From the NCBI GenBank assembly GCA_017383665.1, contig JAFNWA010000092.1, forward strand, positions 1 to 8,800: a stretch of DNA of 8,800 nt, written 5' to 3'. Positions 1-8,100 of the stretch are shown in pieces (positions within the stretch are counted from its first letter, which is position 1; each line of letters starts with the position of its first letter). The position numbers and the translations under genes were made by a program. The notes below the pieces were generated by a model. The model was not told the origin of the DNA. It worked only from the letters and a program-made list of their open reading frames with translations, and searched no databases. The stretch is from Bacteroidaceae bacterium. Lineage in GTDB: Bacteria; Bacteroidota; Bacteroidia; Bacteroidales; Bacteroidaceae.

Positions 1-3
1 CAG

Positions 4-75
4 GCCTTGGTAGTTCAATGGATAGAATAAGTCTCTCCTAAAGATTAGATTCGGGTTCGATTCCCGACCGAGGTA
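4..75 (+). tRNA. tRNA-Arg, anticodon CCT (reads AGG)
   Basis: The sequence folds into a complete cloverleaf. The 7-bp acceptor stem pairs 4-10 with 68-74, including a G-T first pair and one internal T-G pair. The D stem pairs 13-16 with 25-28. The anticodon stem pairs 30-34 with 42-46. The 7-base anticodon loop 35-41 carries CCT at 37-39, flanked by T36 and A40. The variable loop is four bases (47-50). The T stem pairs 51-55 with 63-67 and its loop is TTCGATT. The D loop has GG followed by A22, which matches the A20 identity base of bacterial arginine tRNAs. The discriminator is A75. The 3' CCA is not encoded (CTT follows), so it must be added after transcription. Only three bases precede the gene, so its promoter, or any tRNA gene upstream, is outside the window. 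Confidence 0.94.
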
Positions 76-81
76 CTTATA

Positions 82-116
82 AACTTGCTAACCGTGGTTA
101 GCAAGTTCTATTTTTA
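82..116 (+). terminator. Intrinsic terminator downstream of tRNA-Arg
   Basis: A perfect inverted repeat pairs 82-93 with 96-107, effectively an 11-bp stem closed by a CGTG tetraloop. A T-rich run (TATTTTTAT, 109-117) follows directly on the + strand. It begins six bases after the tRNA discriminator base, as expected for a terminator of the tRNA transcript. On the minus strand the stem is followed only by a weak TTTATAA, so it could give some two-way termination but is best placed on +. Confidence 0.88.
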
Positions 117-123
117 TAAAGCC

Positions 124-157
124 TAAAAGGGCATAAAGGGCCAAAAGGCCTGCAAGG
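124..157. other. Spacer with short G-rich near-repeats
   Basis: Between the two hairpins lies a non-coding purine-rich spacer. It has three spaced copies of an A-run followed by GG or GGG (around 125-130, 136-140 and 143-148). It also contains a short 4-bp inverted repeat, GGCC-AAAA-GGCC, at 139-150. I see no open reading frame or promoter in it. It may be decayed hairpin sequence between the convergent units, and the small stem is too short to call a functional element. Confidence 0.3.
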
Positions 158-177
158 TTGAAAATCGACTATATATC

Positions 178-209
178 AAGCGCCAGAGCGAGTTCTCGCT
201 CTGGCGCTT
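178..209 (-). terminator. Long GC-rich hairpin at the end of the ruvA-sprA-transpeptidase unit
   Basis: A perfect 15-bp inverted repeat pairs 178-192 with 195-209 around a two-base centre. An outer pairing of ATATC (173-177) with GATAT (216-220) extends it after a bulge. It starts ten bases past the stop codon of the last minus-strand gene (stop at 220-222), the usual place for a transcription terminator or a 3' end stabiliser. In the direction of transcription it is followed by TTGATATATAG, not by a run of T. It may therefore be a weak intrinsic terminator, a Rho-assisted site or an mRNA-stabilising stem. Being symmetrical, it could also block transcription reading through from the tRNA side. 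Confidence 0.62.
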
Positions 210-219
210 ATCTTTGATA

Positions 220-690
220 TTATTCATCCTTTTCTATCGTTACCGGCATGCCAATGTAGCAGTACCTGTAAAGTGCTTTAATATCCTCGTTCCTCATTCT
301 CACGCACCCCTCGCTGCTGCGGGTGCCAATGCTCTCGGGGAAAATCGTTCCGTGTATGCCAATGTCATTGAACCCGGGAACATTGAGCCTGAAAAAGAGT
401 GGGCCGTATGCTCCAAGGCGCATTCCTTGTCCATCACCGAAATCGTGTTTCCACGATGTAGCATCGTACATCTTCTTTATTTTGAATTCACCCTCGGGCG
501 TTTTCTTGTCGCCAACAACCGTCTTGTTGCCGGAGTTCTCGCCACAGGCTATAGGGCGTTGGAATATGGTGTCGTTCTTCTCATTGATGACATACAGCAT
601 CAATGCCTTTTTGGATACAACAATGCGGTTTCCGCAGATTGCAAGCAGTGGCATCGTTGCGAGTATAATTATTGCAAACAATTTTTTCAT
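220..690 (-). CDS. Secreted YkuD-family L,D-transpeptidase
   Basis: This predicted cell-envelope enzyme has 156 residues. YkuD enzymes use a cysteine to form or exchange 3-3 peptidoglycan cross-links, or to attach proteins to meso-diaminopimelate. The active-site signature is complete: His113-Gly114-Thr115, then Ser126-x-Gly128-Cys129-x-Arg131 and Asn134, with Cys129 as the nucleophile. The upstream K-TPEGEF strand motif (residues 63-69) is also typical. The first ~20 residues (K2 K3, then a hydrophobic core) form a signal peptide, so it acts in the periplasm. Cys19 follows the core, but Ile at -1 does not fit a standard lipobox. The protein is little more than the catalytic domain, with no visible LysM or peptidoglycan-binding repeat. 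I chose ATG at 690 over an in-frame TTG at 702, because the ATG gives a clean signal peptide and the TTG abuts the sprA stop. The 12-base gap to sprA implies co-transcription. Its natural substrate cannot be told from sequence. Confidence 0.92.
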   Translation of the reverse strand: MKKLFAIIILATMPLLAICGNRIVVSKKALMLYVINEKNDTIFQRPIACGENSGNKTVVGDKKTPEGEFKIKKMYDATSWKHDFGDGQGMRLGAYGPLFFRLNVPGFNDIGIHGTIFPESIGTRSSEGCVRMRNEDIKALYRYCYIGMPVTIEKDE

Positions 691-702
691 TGTCAATTCC
701 AA

Positions 703-3700
703 TTATCTTGTGAGTGAGAATTTCATGCTTATACCAAAGTCGGTTGTCGCTGTTGGGTATGAGTTTGTTGATATAAGCGGTATAGTCTTTTGGCGGTCAA
801 AATATAGGCTGAATGTAAGCATCTTGCTGTATGCATAGTCGGCCGTCAACGAGTAGTTGAAAGATCTGTTTCCGCTTGTAGCCTGTGTGGTACCCTTGTC
901 AATGCTGCGGCATATTGAAGACTGGTCCTTGAAAGAGAAGTCTGCGCGTATGTTGATGTCATTGCCGCTGCTTTTCTGCTTGCTCTTGTTTGCTTTGTTG
1001 CCGCCTCCGAACAGTTTTACATTCAATATCTTGTAACCTACATTGAAGGCAATCTCCTGGCTCTGGGTCTCAACCATCTGTATTGCAGTGAGGCTCAGGT
1101 TAATCATTCGTGATTTTATGTATTTTGCACCAATTGTAAGGTTGTTGTTGGTTGTGACATCCACGCCAATAAGGGGTGAGAAACTCTCGTTTATCGAAAC
1201 CGAACCAATATTGTATCGGCTGCTTGGTATCGGCATGCCGGTAGTGGTGTTGTTTACGAAACCGATTCCGCGGCTGTACTCCATGTATGTCGCATATGTG
1301 CTGTATGCACCGACTGCATATACGCTCTTGTAGCCATGCTCAATATTCACACTCTTGAAATATTTTTCAAGGAATGGTAGCTTTGACAGTCCCGAATATT
1401 TGATTTTCCAGTTTGGAAGCATTCTTAACATGTTCGGGAATATTTCATTTCCGCCAATGCCGGTATATGCGTCAAGGAATGCCGGTATCATCACATCGGC
1501 AGAATACTTGTCCACACCGCCGTTTGCAGGGTCATACTTTTGTCCTGCCAGGCTACTTGATATCGGATATTCGCTATCCCTGTATGTCTCTTCAAGTCCT
1601 AAACGACGGCTCTCCAAGTTGCCTATGAACTTGTCATAGACATCGGACTGGTAGTTGTTGCTTGCGCTTCCACCACCAAATGATGTTCCAATCGTTATGG
1701 TCGTCATGTTGAAACCTCCCGACTCGTTGGTTGGCATGCCTTCGTACATGAACTGTATGCTCTTGCTTTGGTTGCGTGTCCAGCTTGCGTTGAGGTCTAT
1801 CTTGAAATCCTTGAACGGCTCAAGTGTCATCTTTGCCTGCAGGTCCTCGGCTGCAGTTGATGTCGCCATTGATGCTATGCTGTCACTGCGCAGCAACCAA
1901 CTCTGTCTTTGTGCCTTGGCAAGGTAACTGTCATCAATGAGTCCAAATGCAAAGTCCAGTCCGGGGGCATAGAGTCCGCCCACCTTGTTCTGGCCGAATA
2001 TATCACCGGCATTGGGCATGAAACCCGGTAGGTTCATCGCGTATGCATTGGTGTAGTTGATTGATACGCTGCGCACCATCATCAACACTCGTGTCGGGTA
2101 CTGCATTGCCTTGGCAAAGCCACCACGCTCGGCATTTTTAGGCTTTGCCGTGATGGTTATCTTAATACTTAGAGTGTCCAAATTCTTGATAAGAATCTTA
2201 TTGTCGTCAAGAACCTTGTATTTGAGTTTATATTTATCTCCCTTCTTAGTGCGTGCAAGCACCTCAATCTTTTTATTCTTGAGATTATGGGTTAATGTTG
2301 TCGTAGTGTCTTTTTTCAACTTTATCTCCTTTGTGAATGCTTTGGGCTTTTCTACCTTTGGTTTGCTGCCCTTCTTCGACTTCTGGTTCTTGCTGTTGCT
2401 TGCAAAACGCTTGTTGGTCTCCTCGAGGTAGGGCACAAGGTTGTACAACTTTTCAAAGTTCATGTTTACCTTCAAGCTTATATTACGCTTGTTGGCAATG
2501 TTGTTGCCCATATTTACTCCTCCAATGCTGTTGCCCCTTTGCCAGTTGTATGTGGCAGAGTATGAACCGTCGGCTGTCAGCCACTCGAATATCGGCAGTT
2601 TGTTTAGCGGCAGAGTATATGATGCATTGAAGCTCTGCTGGTAGCTCAACGGACGACCAAGCCCCTGTAGGCTATGCTTTACAGAATCCTTCCAGGCTGC
2701 ATATTCGTTGGGGTATCTCTCCTTGTTCACCGGCACGAATGGCTCCTCAACTTCGGCATTGGTACCCGTGTTCAGGCTCATTCTCAGGTTTGTTGTAGGA
2801 TCCCACTTTATTGCCAGAGAACGGTTCCAGTAGAACTGTTGCGAGAAGGTCAGCGGTATATCATTATTTCCTTGTTTTGACTGCAAGTCACGGCGTTGCA
2901 ACTCGTGATATGTGCGTGTCATATCCGTGTTCATTGCCAAAGACTGCGGCAATGGATTTATACCCCATTCCTTCAATATTTTCAGCCACTTCGACTTGTT
3001 CTTTATCTTTGCAAAAGGCTTTATGGTCTTTATCGGGCTTGAATAGTTATAACTCAATGATGCCTTCCAGTTTACTCTGTGTTCCCAACTTATAGTGCTT
3101 CCACTATTATCGGTTGCCGCATGTGAGAAACTGAAACTGATGTTCGCCGGGTCATAGGGCATGGCAGTTTTGCTGGAGATGTTAACCTTCGCATTGCTTA
3201 TACTGAAGTTGCGCATGACAGAACGCACCTCGGCCATGTTCTTCAGTGAGTCGCGTCCAATATCGTCATAGGAGTCCAACACATCCTTGAGTTCCAAGTC
3301 GGTGTCGAACGGGCTGTAGAGCGGCGATGTTACCTCCTCGGTAAACGAATAGTATGTAGGCACTGTTACTTTGAACGAGCGCGGTAATAGGCGACCGAAG
3401 TCGATGGTTCCGGTTAGTGAGTATCTGTAGTAGTCATCGGTGCGGCGTGCCGCAAGCTTCTCCTCAAGTCCACCGAAACCGGCAGTCTCAATCTTGCCCT
3501 GTGCTGCAAATGAGCCCAAGTCACTGAGTTTAATATTCAGGTTACCTTGTGCTGCCCATCCGCTCTTGTTGTTGAAGCCAATCAGTCGCATCTCGTTGAC
3601 CCAGATTATTGCCGACTTGTTGCTTGAACTGTTGTTGCGTACACCAATCATCATCACCTTTACCTGTCCCAGTGACGGGCTACCGATAACGCTTATCCTG

Positions 3701-6700
3701 TTCTTTGGTGTCTCGCTGTCATACTCACTGTATATTGTAGTGTTTGTTACCCCCTCGGCATTGCTGTTGCGCAGAGTGTTGCGCCGTGACTTTATTTCTG
3801 TGAGTTTGCTGAGCGGAATGTCAATCATGTTCTCTTGTGGCCACACGACAGCTGCAGCAGCCGAACTGTTCCCATCGTATGAACCGTGTGGAGTGATTAC
3901 AAGCGGCACCTCATATTCATAGTAGTTGCTTTTGTAGTCCGAACCGAATCTCACAAACAGTGACATGTCATTGTTCGCAAGTTGTGTGACATCAACTTCG
4001 GGAGCCTCAGCATGTATAAACAGCTGTATGCGCTCATATTGGCGTATGTCGAGGTTGCTCTTCTTGTACACGGCACGGCTCTCCTTGCTGCCAAGGTTGT
4101 TTATGTTGAGTGCCAGAGCCTGTTCATTGTCCTGGCGCAGCTGTGGCTGGCTCGGGTCTATGATTCGTGTCACTCCCGGTGGCAGCACATAGTTCACAGG
4201 CTTGCGGTCACCATGCTCCTCAATGTTCACCGCAGATGTGGTGAACTCGCCCGAAATGGTAGGTGCAGTGTTGTTCTTTGAGGCAATGGGTTGCAGATAA
4301 GGGCGCCAATCGCCACGGACAAGCTGCATGGTTGCAAAGCGCAAGGTTATAGGCTTCTGGAACTGAGTCATATACATGCGGACAAAGCGTATGGATGTAA
4401 AGTCTCGTATTGAACCCACAATCTTTTCATACTCGTCAATCGGAATACGGAACTTGTACCAGTTCACACTTTCGCTCTTGTCATTACGCAGTTTTGTCGT
4501 TACCGTGCGTTTGTCTGTGATGTAATTGCGTCCGACCTGCATATCCTCGGGGCGCAGAGAAATTCTATACTGGAAGAAATTTTCATATTCATCCATGGTG
4601 AAGTCCTGGTTCGCATCCTCAACATCCGGAGTTGTCTTTGCGGCACTGCTGTAGTCGCTGCCCGAGTCACTTGGCGAGTTGCCCTCGCTGTTGTTGAAAT
4701 ATTTGTAACGCTCAATGATGCCGCGTTGTACCGCATCGTAGTCACTGCCACGGAAATAGTGATACCTGTCACCGGCAGGGTCGGCAGCTATACTGTCATA
4801 TACCTCTTGGCGTACGCGTCCTTTCATGGCTTCAAGATAAGCCTTGTATGTCGGGTGTTCGGCTTCATCGGCACTGCTCAGTCCGTTTAAGCCGGTATCC
4901 TGCTGGTCGCGGCTGTCGGAGTTGTTGTCAAAGGCATATACCAAACTTGTATTTGTCGGTATGCGTCCCCATGCAGTCTCCTCATACTCATAGTTGTTGC
5001 CGTTGGCAGGCAATCCGTTCTCGTAGAACTTTTTGCTGTCCTTGAGAATATCCTCCGACACCTCTCCAAGGTTGAAGTATAGGTCACCACCCATTCCGCT
5101 CTGCTCATAGATGAACGGGTCGAGCATCCAGAACTCGATATATTGTATATTGGCACTCTCAAAGTCTGTTGTAGTAAGCATACGGGTAATACCGCCCCAA
5201 CGCTTTGCCGGGTCGTTCAGCTTACCATCAAAATCAACATCTGTATCAAGGTTGTATGGTCCTCGTTCATTGGGGTAGTAGGTCACATTCAGCAGTGAGA
5301 GAGTCGATGACTCTCCGTATGTCGATTCCTTGTTGGGGTAGAGTTCACGCTCATATACCTCGCGCACATAGTGGTTTGACAGCTGTTCCATATCACTTTT
5401 GATGTGTGCCGGAGTCAGTGAAGAACTGCGGCGTGTGAAAAGTGGGTCAATGGTGTACCAACTGATGCGTGCACGGTTGTAGCCCGTGCGTATGTCGTTG
5501 TTGAGGTTGCTGTATTGCATGCCGCTCGGCAGTGACGACAGCATCCACTGCGACGGAGATGCAATGTCAATGCCGTTCTCGGTGTTTTCAAAGTCGTCGA
5601 TATATGACGCTTCGCTCTGCACCTCTTTGGATGTACCTGCTTCCAATCTCGCAAATTCGGCCGATAGGCTTATCGATGATGGCTCTGTGCAACTGATAAG
5701 GGGCAGACGGTCAATCATATTTGTCAGCCACTGGCTCTGTTTCTTCCATGAAAGATTGAAACCCCATAAAAAGTTCTGCAAAGGCTCCGAGCCCATGTCA
5801 ACCTTGGATGTCAGCGGCTTCTCGGAGAGCGACATAAGCGTACCTCCAAACTTGAAGTCATCAGAGAAATCATACTTCCAGTTCAATCCAAGCACAGTCT
5901 TGCGCTGCATGTTGAACATTGTATTACTCTCAAGCGACACCTGTACATTGGTGCCGGCATCAATAATGTTCTGGTTAAGGATAGTCACCGTACCCGATGC
6001 ATAATCCACCTGGTAATCGCTGTTCTCGACAAGTGTCACACCGCCGGCAGTTACAACCACAGAACCGCGTGGAATATTTGTAGAACCGGTCTGTATGACA
6101 TTTGCTGCCGTTCCGGTATATTCTCCAATCAGGTAGAACTTATCCTTCTCTGCAATCTGTTTTGCAACGGTTTTTGTCGAGTCATAGAGTTCATGGAATA
6201 CATACTTGTCGGCAAGCGCAGAGTCATTTATCTTGTTTTCCAGGTAACTGCCGAATGGCTCAACCGACGGGAAGAATATTCGTCCCGATGCGGCATCTAC
6301 GGTATATCCTTGTATGAAATCGAAAACACCGTTGGGGTTCTCCTTGCTGTTGTTGCTGTCCAGCCTGTCGAGCCCAAGCAACTGTAACAGCGTCTTGCTT
6401 TTTAGCATTGTCTCGGGCAGGTAGGTGATGTTTGTTCCCAAACTGTCGCTTGCATAATAGACATCGAGCTTGAAATCGGAATTCTGCAGGTTGCGTGTGC
6501 CAAGAGCATAGACATTCTTCATCATCAAATCCCAACATCCGTTTTTGGGTGAACATGCATTGGGTTTGATAAGTTTTACAAACAGTGTAGTCTTTGACTC
6601 CTTTACATCGTTGGAGAACTCACCTACTTGATAGCTCTGTCCGCCGTATGTATATTCATAGGCAACAGCGAGGACCTCGTCGGCACGGAGTGGTGTTTTC

Positions 6701-8085
6701 AAAGAGATAAAACCGAGTTCGCGGTTAAGGGTATATTCCGATGAAGACAGCAACCTCGCATTCGACAGCTTTTCATAGTCGCTTCCACCGTTTATGCTGT
6801 CAATGCCGTTAAGGATGGTATTTGCCTGGTCAATGTCGCGCACGCCCGAATATGTACTGTTCATCAGCGTGTACAAGTCGTTGGCATTGTTGTGAGGTAT
6901 GCTACTCTCCTTGTACTCACCCCATATCTTTCTGCTTGTGTGCTTGCTCTCTGCAATGTCGGTAAAAGCTATGAGGTTACGGGGATTGTTGTAGTCGCTT
7001 GTCTTGTTGGTTACCCAAACCTCGATGCGGTTGATGTTGATGCCAGAGAGGATTGTGGGCAACTGTGACATTGAACGGTCATAGTTGTCGCGGAAGTAAT
7101 GCGCCAGGAAGAAGTGCTTGTTCTCGTCATAATTCGTAATCTCAATCTCGAATGTGGTGAGTTGGGTTCCACCCTTTGAATTCACGACGGTACTGTTCGA
7201 TGTCTTCTGGGATATCACAGTCTGCAGCAACAACTTGCCGAACTGCAGGTCTGCACGCACACCGAACAGCGATGACGCACCCTTGATGAGGCTTGAGTTT
7301 GTGGGGAACGATACATTACCGGCTTCGAGGAGCTTGATGATTTCATCCTCCTTGCCGTCATATTTCAGGTTAATCTTTTTTGCATCGTAGCTGAATGTAG
7401 CTTCGGTGTTGTAGTTGAAGTCCATGTTCATCTTGTCACCTACGCTACCCCTGACATTCAGGTTTATCTTCTCGTCAAAGTCAAAACTGTTTGTCAATCG
7501 GCTTCGTGACGGCAGAGCCGGGTTGTCTATTGATTGTATTGAGTAGCCTATTTTCAACTCGGCATTTCCCTGTGTCTTTACTCGCACACCACCAGGACCA
7601 AATATCTTCTCGGCAGGTCCAAGGTCAAAATGCATATCTGTAAAGTCGAACTTGTTCTTGCTTTTTGAACTCTCCCACAGTTCAAAGTTCTTCTTGCGGA
7701 AGAACCTGCTCATTGATGTCCTCTCCTGCCATTTTGAATACTCCTCAGGGGTTAACAGAATGGGGGCAGTGAGTAGGGGGCCTTCGCTCAGACGAGTGCT
7801 CAACTGATATGTTCCATCTTTGTCGTTGTAAACCGTGTCGGTTACAATGTTGGTGGGATTTTTCAGGTTTAAAGGGCGTTGCTGCATGTCATCAAGGCTT
7901 TTGGGAGTAGTCTCGGCAATAGGATAGCGCGCCTCAACAGTGTCCTGTGTAACCTCTATGTTTGCTTTTACCCTGTTCCTCTCTCTTATTGATTTGCGTA
8001 TAGAGTCGTTGCGCACGCCACCCTGCGCGAGAATTGTCATTGTCGCGAAAAACAGGGTCAACAGTATGAATGTGCGCTTACTCAT
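703..8085 (-). CDS. sprA: SprA (Sov), outer-membrane translocon of the type IX secretion system
   Basis: This uninterrupted 2,460-residue protein is close to the usual SprA/Sov length of about 2,300-2,500. In Flavobacterium, SprA is known to be a very large single-chain beta-barrel that releases T9SS cargo with the partners PorV and Plug; neither partner is encoded here. Residues 1-20 form a signal peptide ending LA before Gln21. A family hallmark spans about 208-294 (VRGSVGDKMNMDFNYN, then GNVSFP and LFGVRADLQFGKL). More hallmarks are IEVWVTNKT near 350, YYPNERGPYN near 935, IEFWMLDPF near 981, VRGDWRPY near 1253 and WVNEMRL at 1495. The rest is rich in alternating amphipathic strands, and the chain ends in strand-like residues (ISMKFSLTR), as expected of an outer-membrane barrel. 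A lysine-rich insert lies at about 1888-1988. There are four Cys in the mature chain: 511, 517, 799 and 2392. The ATG at 8085 lies 15 bases after the ruvA stop without a strong Shine-Dalgarno. Bacteroidales members are generally non-gliding, so the role here is probably secretion rather than motility. Confidence 0.97.
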   Translation of the reverse strand: MSKRTFILLTLFFATMTILAQGGVRNDSIRKSIRERNRVKANIEVTQDTVEARYPIAETTPKSLDDMQQRPLNLKNPTNIVTDTVYNDKDGTYQLSTRLSEGPLLTAPILLTPEEYSKWQERTSMSRFFRKKNFELWESSKSKNKFDFTDMHFDLGPAEKIFGPGGVRVKTQGNAELKIGYSIQSIDNPALPSRSRLTNSFDFDEKINLNVRGSVGDKMNMDFNYNTEATFSYDAKKINLKYDGKEDEIIKLLEAGNVSFPTNSSLIKGASSLFGVRADLQFGKLLLQTVISQKTSNSTVVNSKGGTQLTTFEIEITNYDENKHFFLAHYFRDNYDRSMSQLPTILSGININRIEVWVTNKTSDYNNPRNLIAFTDIAESKHTSRKIWGEYKESSIPHNNANDLYTLMNSTYSGVRDIDQANTILNGIDSINGGSDYEKLSNARLLSSSEYTLNRELGFISLKTPLRADEVLAVAYEYTYGGQSYQVGEFSNDVKESKTTLFVKLIKPNACSPKNGCWDLMMKNVYALGTRNLQNSDFKLDVYYASDSLGTNITYLPETMLKSKTLLQLLGLDRLDSNNSKENPNGVFDFIQGYTVDAASGRIFFPSVEPFGSYLENKINDSALADKYVFHELYDSTKTVAKQIAEKDKFYLIGEYTGTAANVIQTGSTNIPRGSVVVTAGGVTLVENSDYQVDYASGTVTILNQNIIDAGTNVQVSLESNTMFNMQRKTVLGLNWKYDFSDDFKFGGTLMSLSEKPLTSKVDMGSEPLQNFLWGFNLSWKKQSQWLTNMIDRLPLISCTEPSSISLSAEFARLEAGTSKEVQSEASYIDDFENTENGIDIASPSQWMLSSLPSGMQYSNLNNDIRTGYNRARISWYTIDPLFTRRSSSLTPAHIKSDMEQLSNHYVREVYERELYPNKESTYGESSTLSLLNVTYYPNERGPYNLDTDVDFDGKLNDPAKRWGGITRMLTTTDFESANIQYIEFWMLDPFIYEQSGMGGDLYFNLGEVSEDILKDSKKFYENGLPANGNNYEYEETAWGRIPTNTSLVYAFDNNSDSRDQQDTGLNGLSSADEAEHPTYKAYLEAMKGRVRQEVYDSIAADPAGDRYHYFRGSDYDAVQRGIIERYKYFNNSEGNSPSDSGSDYSSAAKTTPDVEDANQDFTMDEYENFFQYRISLRPEDMQVGRNYITDKRTVTTKLRNDKSESVNWYKFRIPIDEYEKIVGSIRDFTSIRFVRMYMTQFQKPITLRFATMQLVRGDWRPYLQPIASKNNTAPTISGEFTTSAVNIEEHGDRKPVNYVLPPGVTRIIDPSQPQLRQDNEQALALNINNLGSKESRAVYKKSNLDIRQYERIQLFIHAEAPEVDVTQLANNDMSLFVRFGSDYKSNYYEYEVPLVITPHGSYDGNSSAAAAVVWPQENMIDIPLSKLTEIKSRRNTLRNSNAEGVTNTTIYSEYDSETPKNRISVIGSPSLGQVKVMMIGVRNNSSSNKSAIIWVNEMRLIGFNNKSGWAAQGNLNIKLSDLGSFAAQGKIETAGFGGLEEKLAARRTDDYYRYSLTGTIDFGRLLPRSFKVTVPTYYSFTEEVTSPLYSPFDTDLELKDVLDSYDDIGRDSLKNMAEVRSVMRNFSISNAKVNISSKTAMPYDPANISFSFSHAATDNSGSTISWEHRVNWKASLSYNYSSPIKTIKPFAKIKNKSKWLKILKEWGINPLPQSLAMNTDMTRTYHELQRRDLQSKQGNNDIPLTFSQQFYWNRSLAIKWDPTTNLRMSLNTGTNAEVEEPFVPVNKERYPNEYAAWKDSVKHSLQGLGRPLSYQQSFNASYTLPLNKLPIFEWLTADGSYSATYNWQRGNSIGGVNMGNNIANKRNISLKVNMNFEKLYNLVPYLEETNKRFASNSKNQKSKKGSKPKVEKPKAFTKEIKLKKDTTTTLTHNLKNKKIEVLARTKKGDKYKLKYKVLDDNKILIKNLDTLSIKITITAKPKNAERGGFAKAMQYPTRVLMMVRSVSINYTNAYAMNLPGFMPNAGDIFGQNKVGGLYAPGLDFAFGLIDDSYLAKAQRQSWLLRSDSIASMATSTAAEDLQAKMTLEPFKDFKIDLNASWTRNQSKSIQFMYEGMPTNESGGFNMTTITIGTSFGGGSASNNYQSDVYDKFIGNLESRRLGLEETYRDSEYPISSSLAGQKYDPANGGVDKYSADVMIPAFLDAYTGIGGNEIFPNMLRMLPNWKIKYSGLSKLPFLEKYFKSVNIEHGYKSVYAVGAYSTYATYMEYSRGIGFVNNTTTGMPIPSSRYNIGSVSINESFSPLIGVDVTTNNNLTIGAKYIKSRMINLSLTAIQMVETQSQEIAFNVGYKILNVKLFGGGNKANKSKQKSSGNDINIRADFSFKDQSSICRSIDKGTTQATSGNRSFNYSLTADYAYSKMLTFSLYFDRQKTIPLISTNSYPTATTDFGISMKFSLTR
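2122..2424 (-). other. Lysine-rich linker and small strand-rich segment within SprA (residues ~1888-1988)
   Basis: About 27 of roughly 101 residues here are Lys, far above the rest of the protein. The first third (SKNQKSKKGSKPKVEKPK) is low-complexity and likely disordered. It is followed by alternating strands (KYKLKYKVLDDNKILIKN, then LSIKITITAKP) that look like a small beta domain. The segment interrupts the barrel-strand region between a tyrosine-rich strand block and the NYTNAYAMNLPGF block. It is most simply a loop or periplasmic or external insert of the translocon. My recollection is that other SprA proteins also have a charged linker near this point, so it is probably a family feature rather than an acquired domain. 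Confidence 0.6.
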
Positions 8086-8100
8086 CAGAGCCTGGAGTTT

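Noticed and set aside
1..152. tRNA-Arg as an integration site for a mobile element, with the inverted 8-mer CAGGCCTT at 1-8 and 145-152
   Set aside because: There is no integrase gene, no direct repeat of the tRNA 3' end, and only housekeeping genes follow. The 8-mer contains the palindrome AGGCCT and is short enough to be chance.
691..702. Alternative TTG start adding four residues to the L,D-transpeptidase
   Set aside because: The ATG at 690 begins a typical Lys-Lys signal peptide; the TTG directly abuts the sprA stop codon and has no better ribosome binding site.
214..717. Plus-strand open frame of 167 codons opposite the L,D-transpeptidase gene
   Set aside because: It is a shadow. The minus frame has a complete YkuD signature and signal peptide, while the plus translation has no recognisable domain and unusual Cys/His content. 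The other plus-strand frames opposite sprA and ruvA were set aside for the same reason.
703..8085. Possible frameshift, fusion or adhesin identity for the very long gene
   Set aside because: The frame is open throughout, the length fits SprA/Sov, and family hallmarks occur in the expected order from N to C terminus; there are no tandem adhesin repeats.
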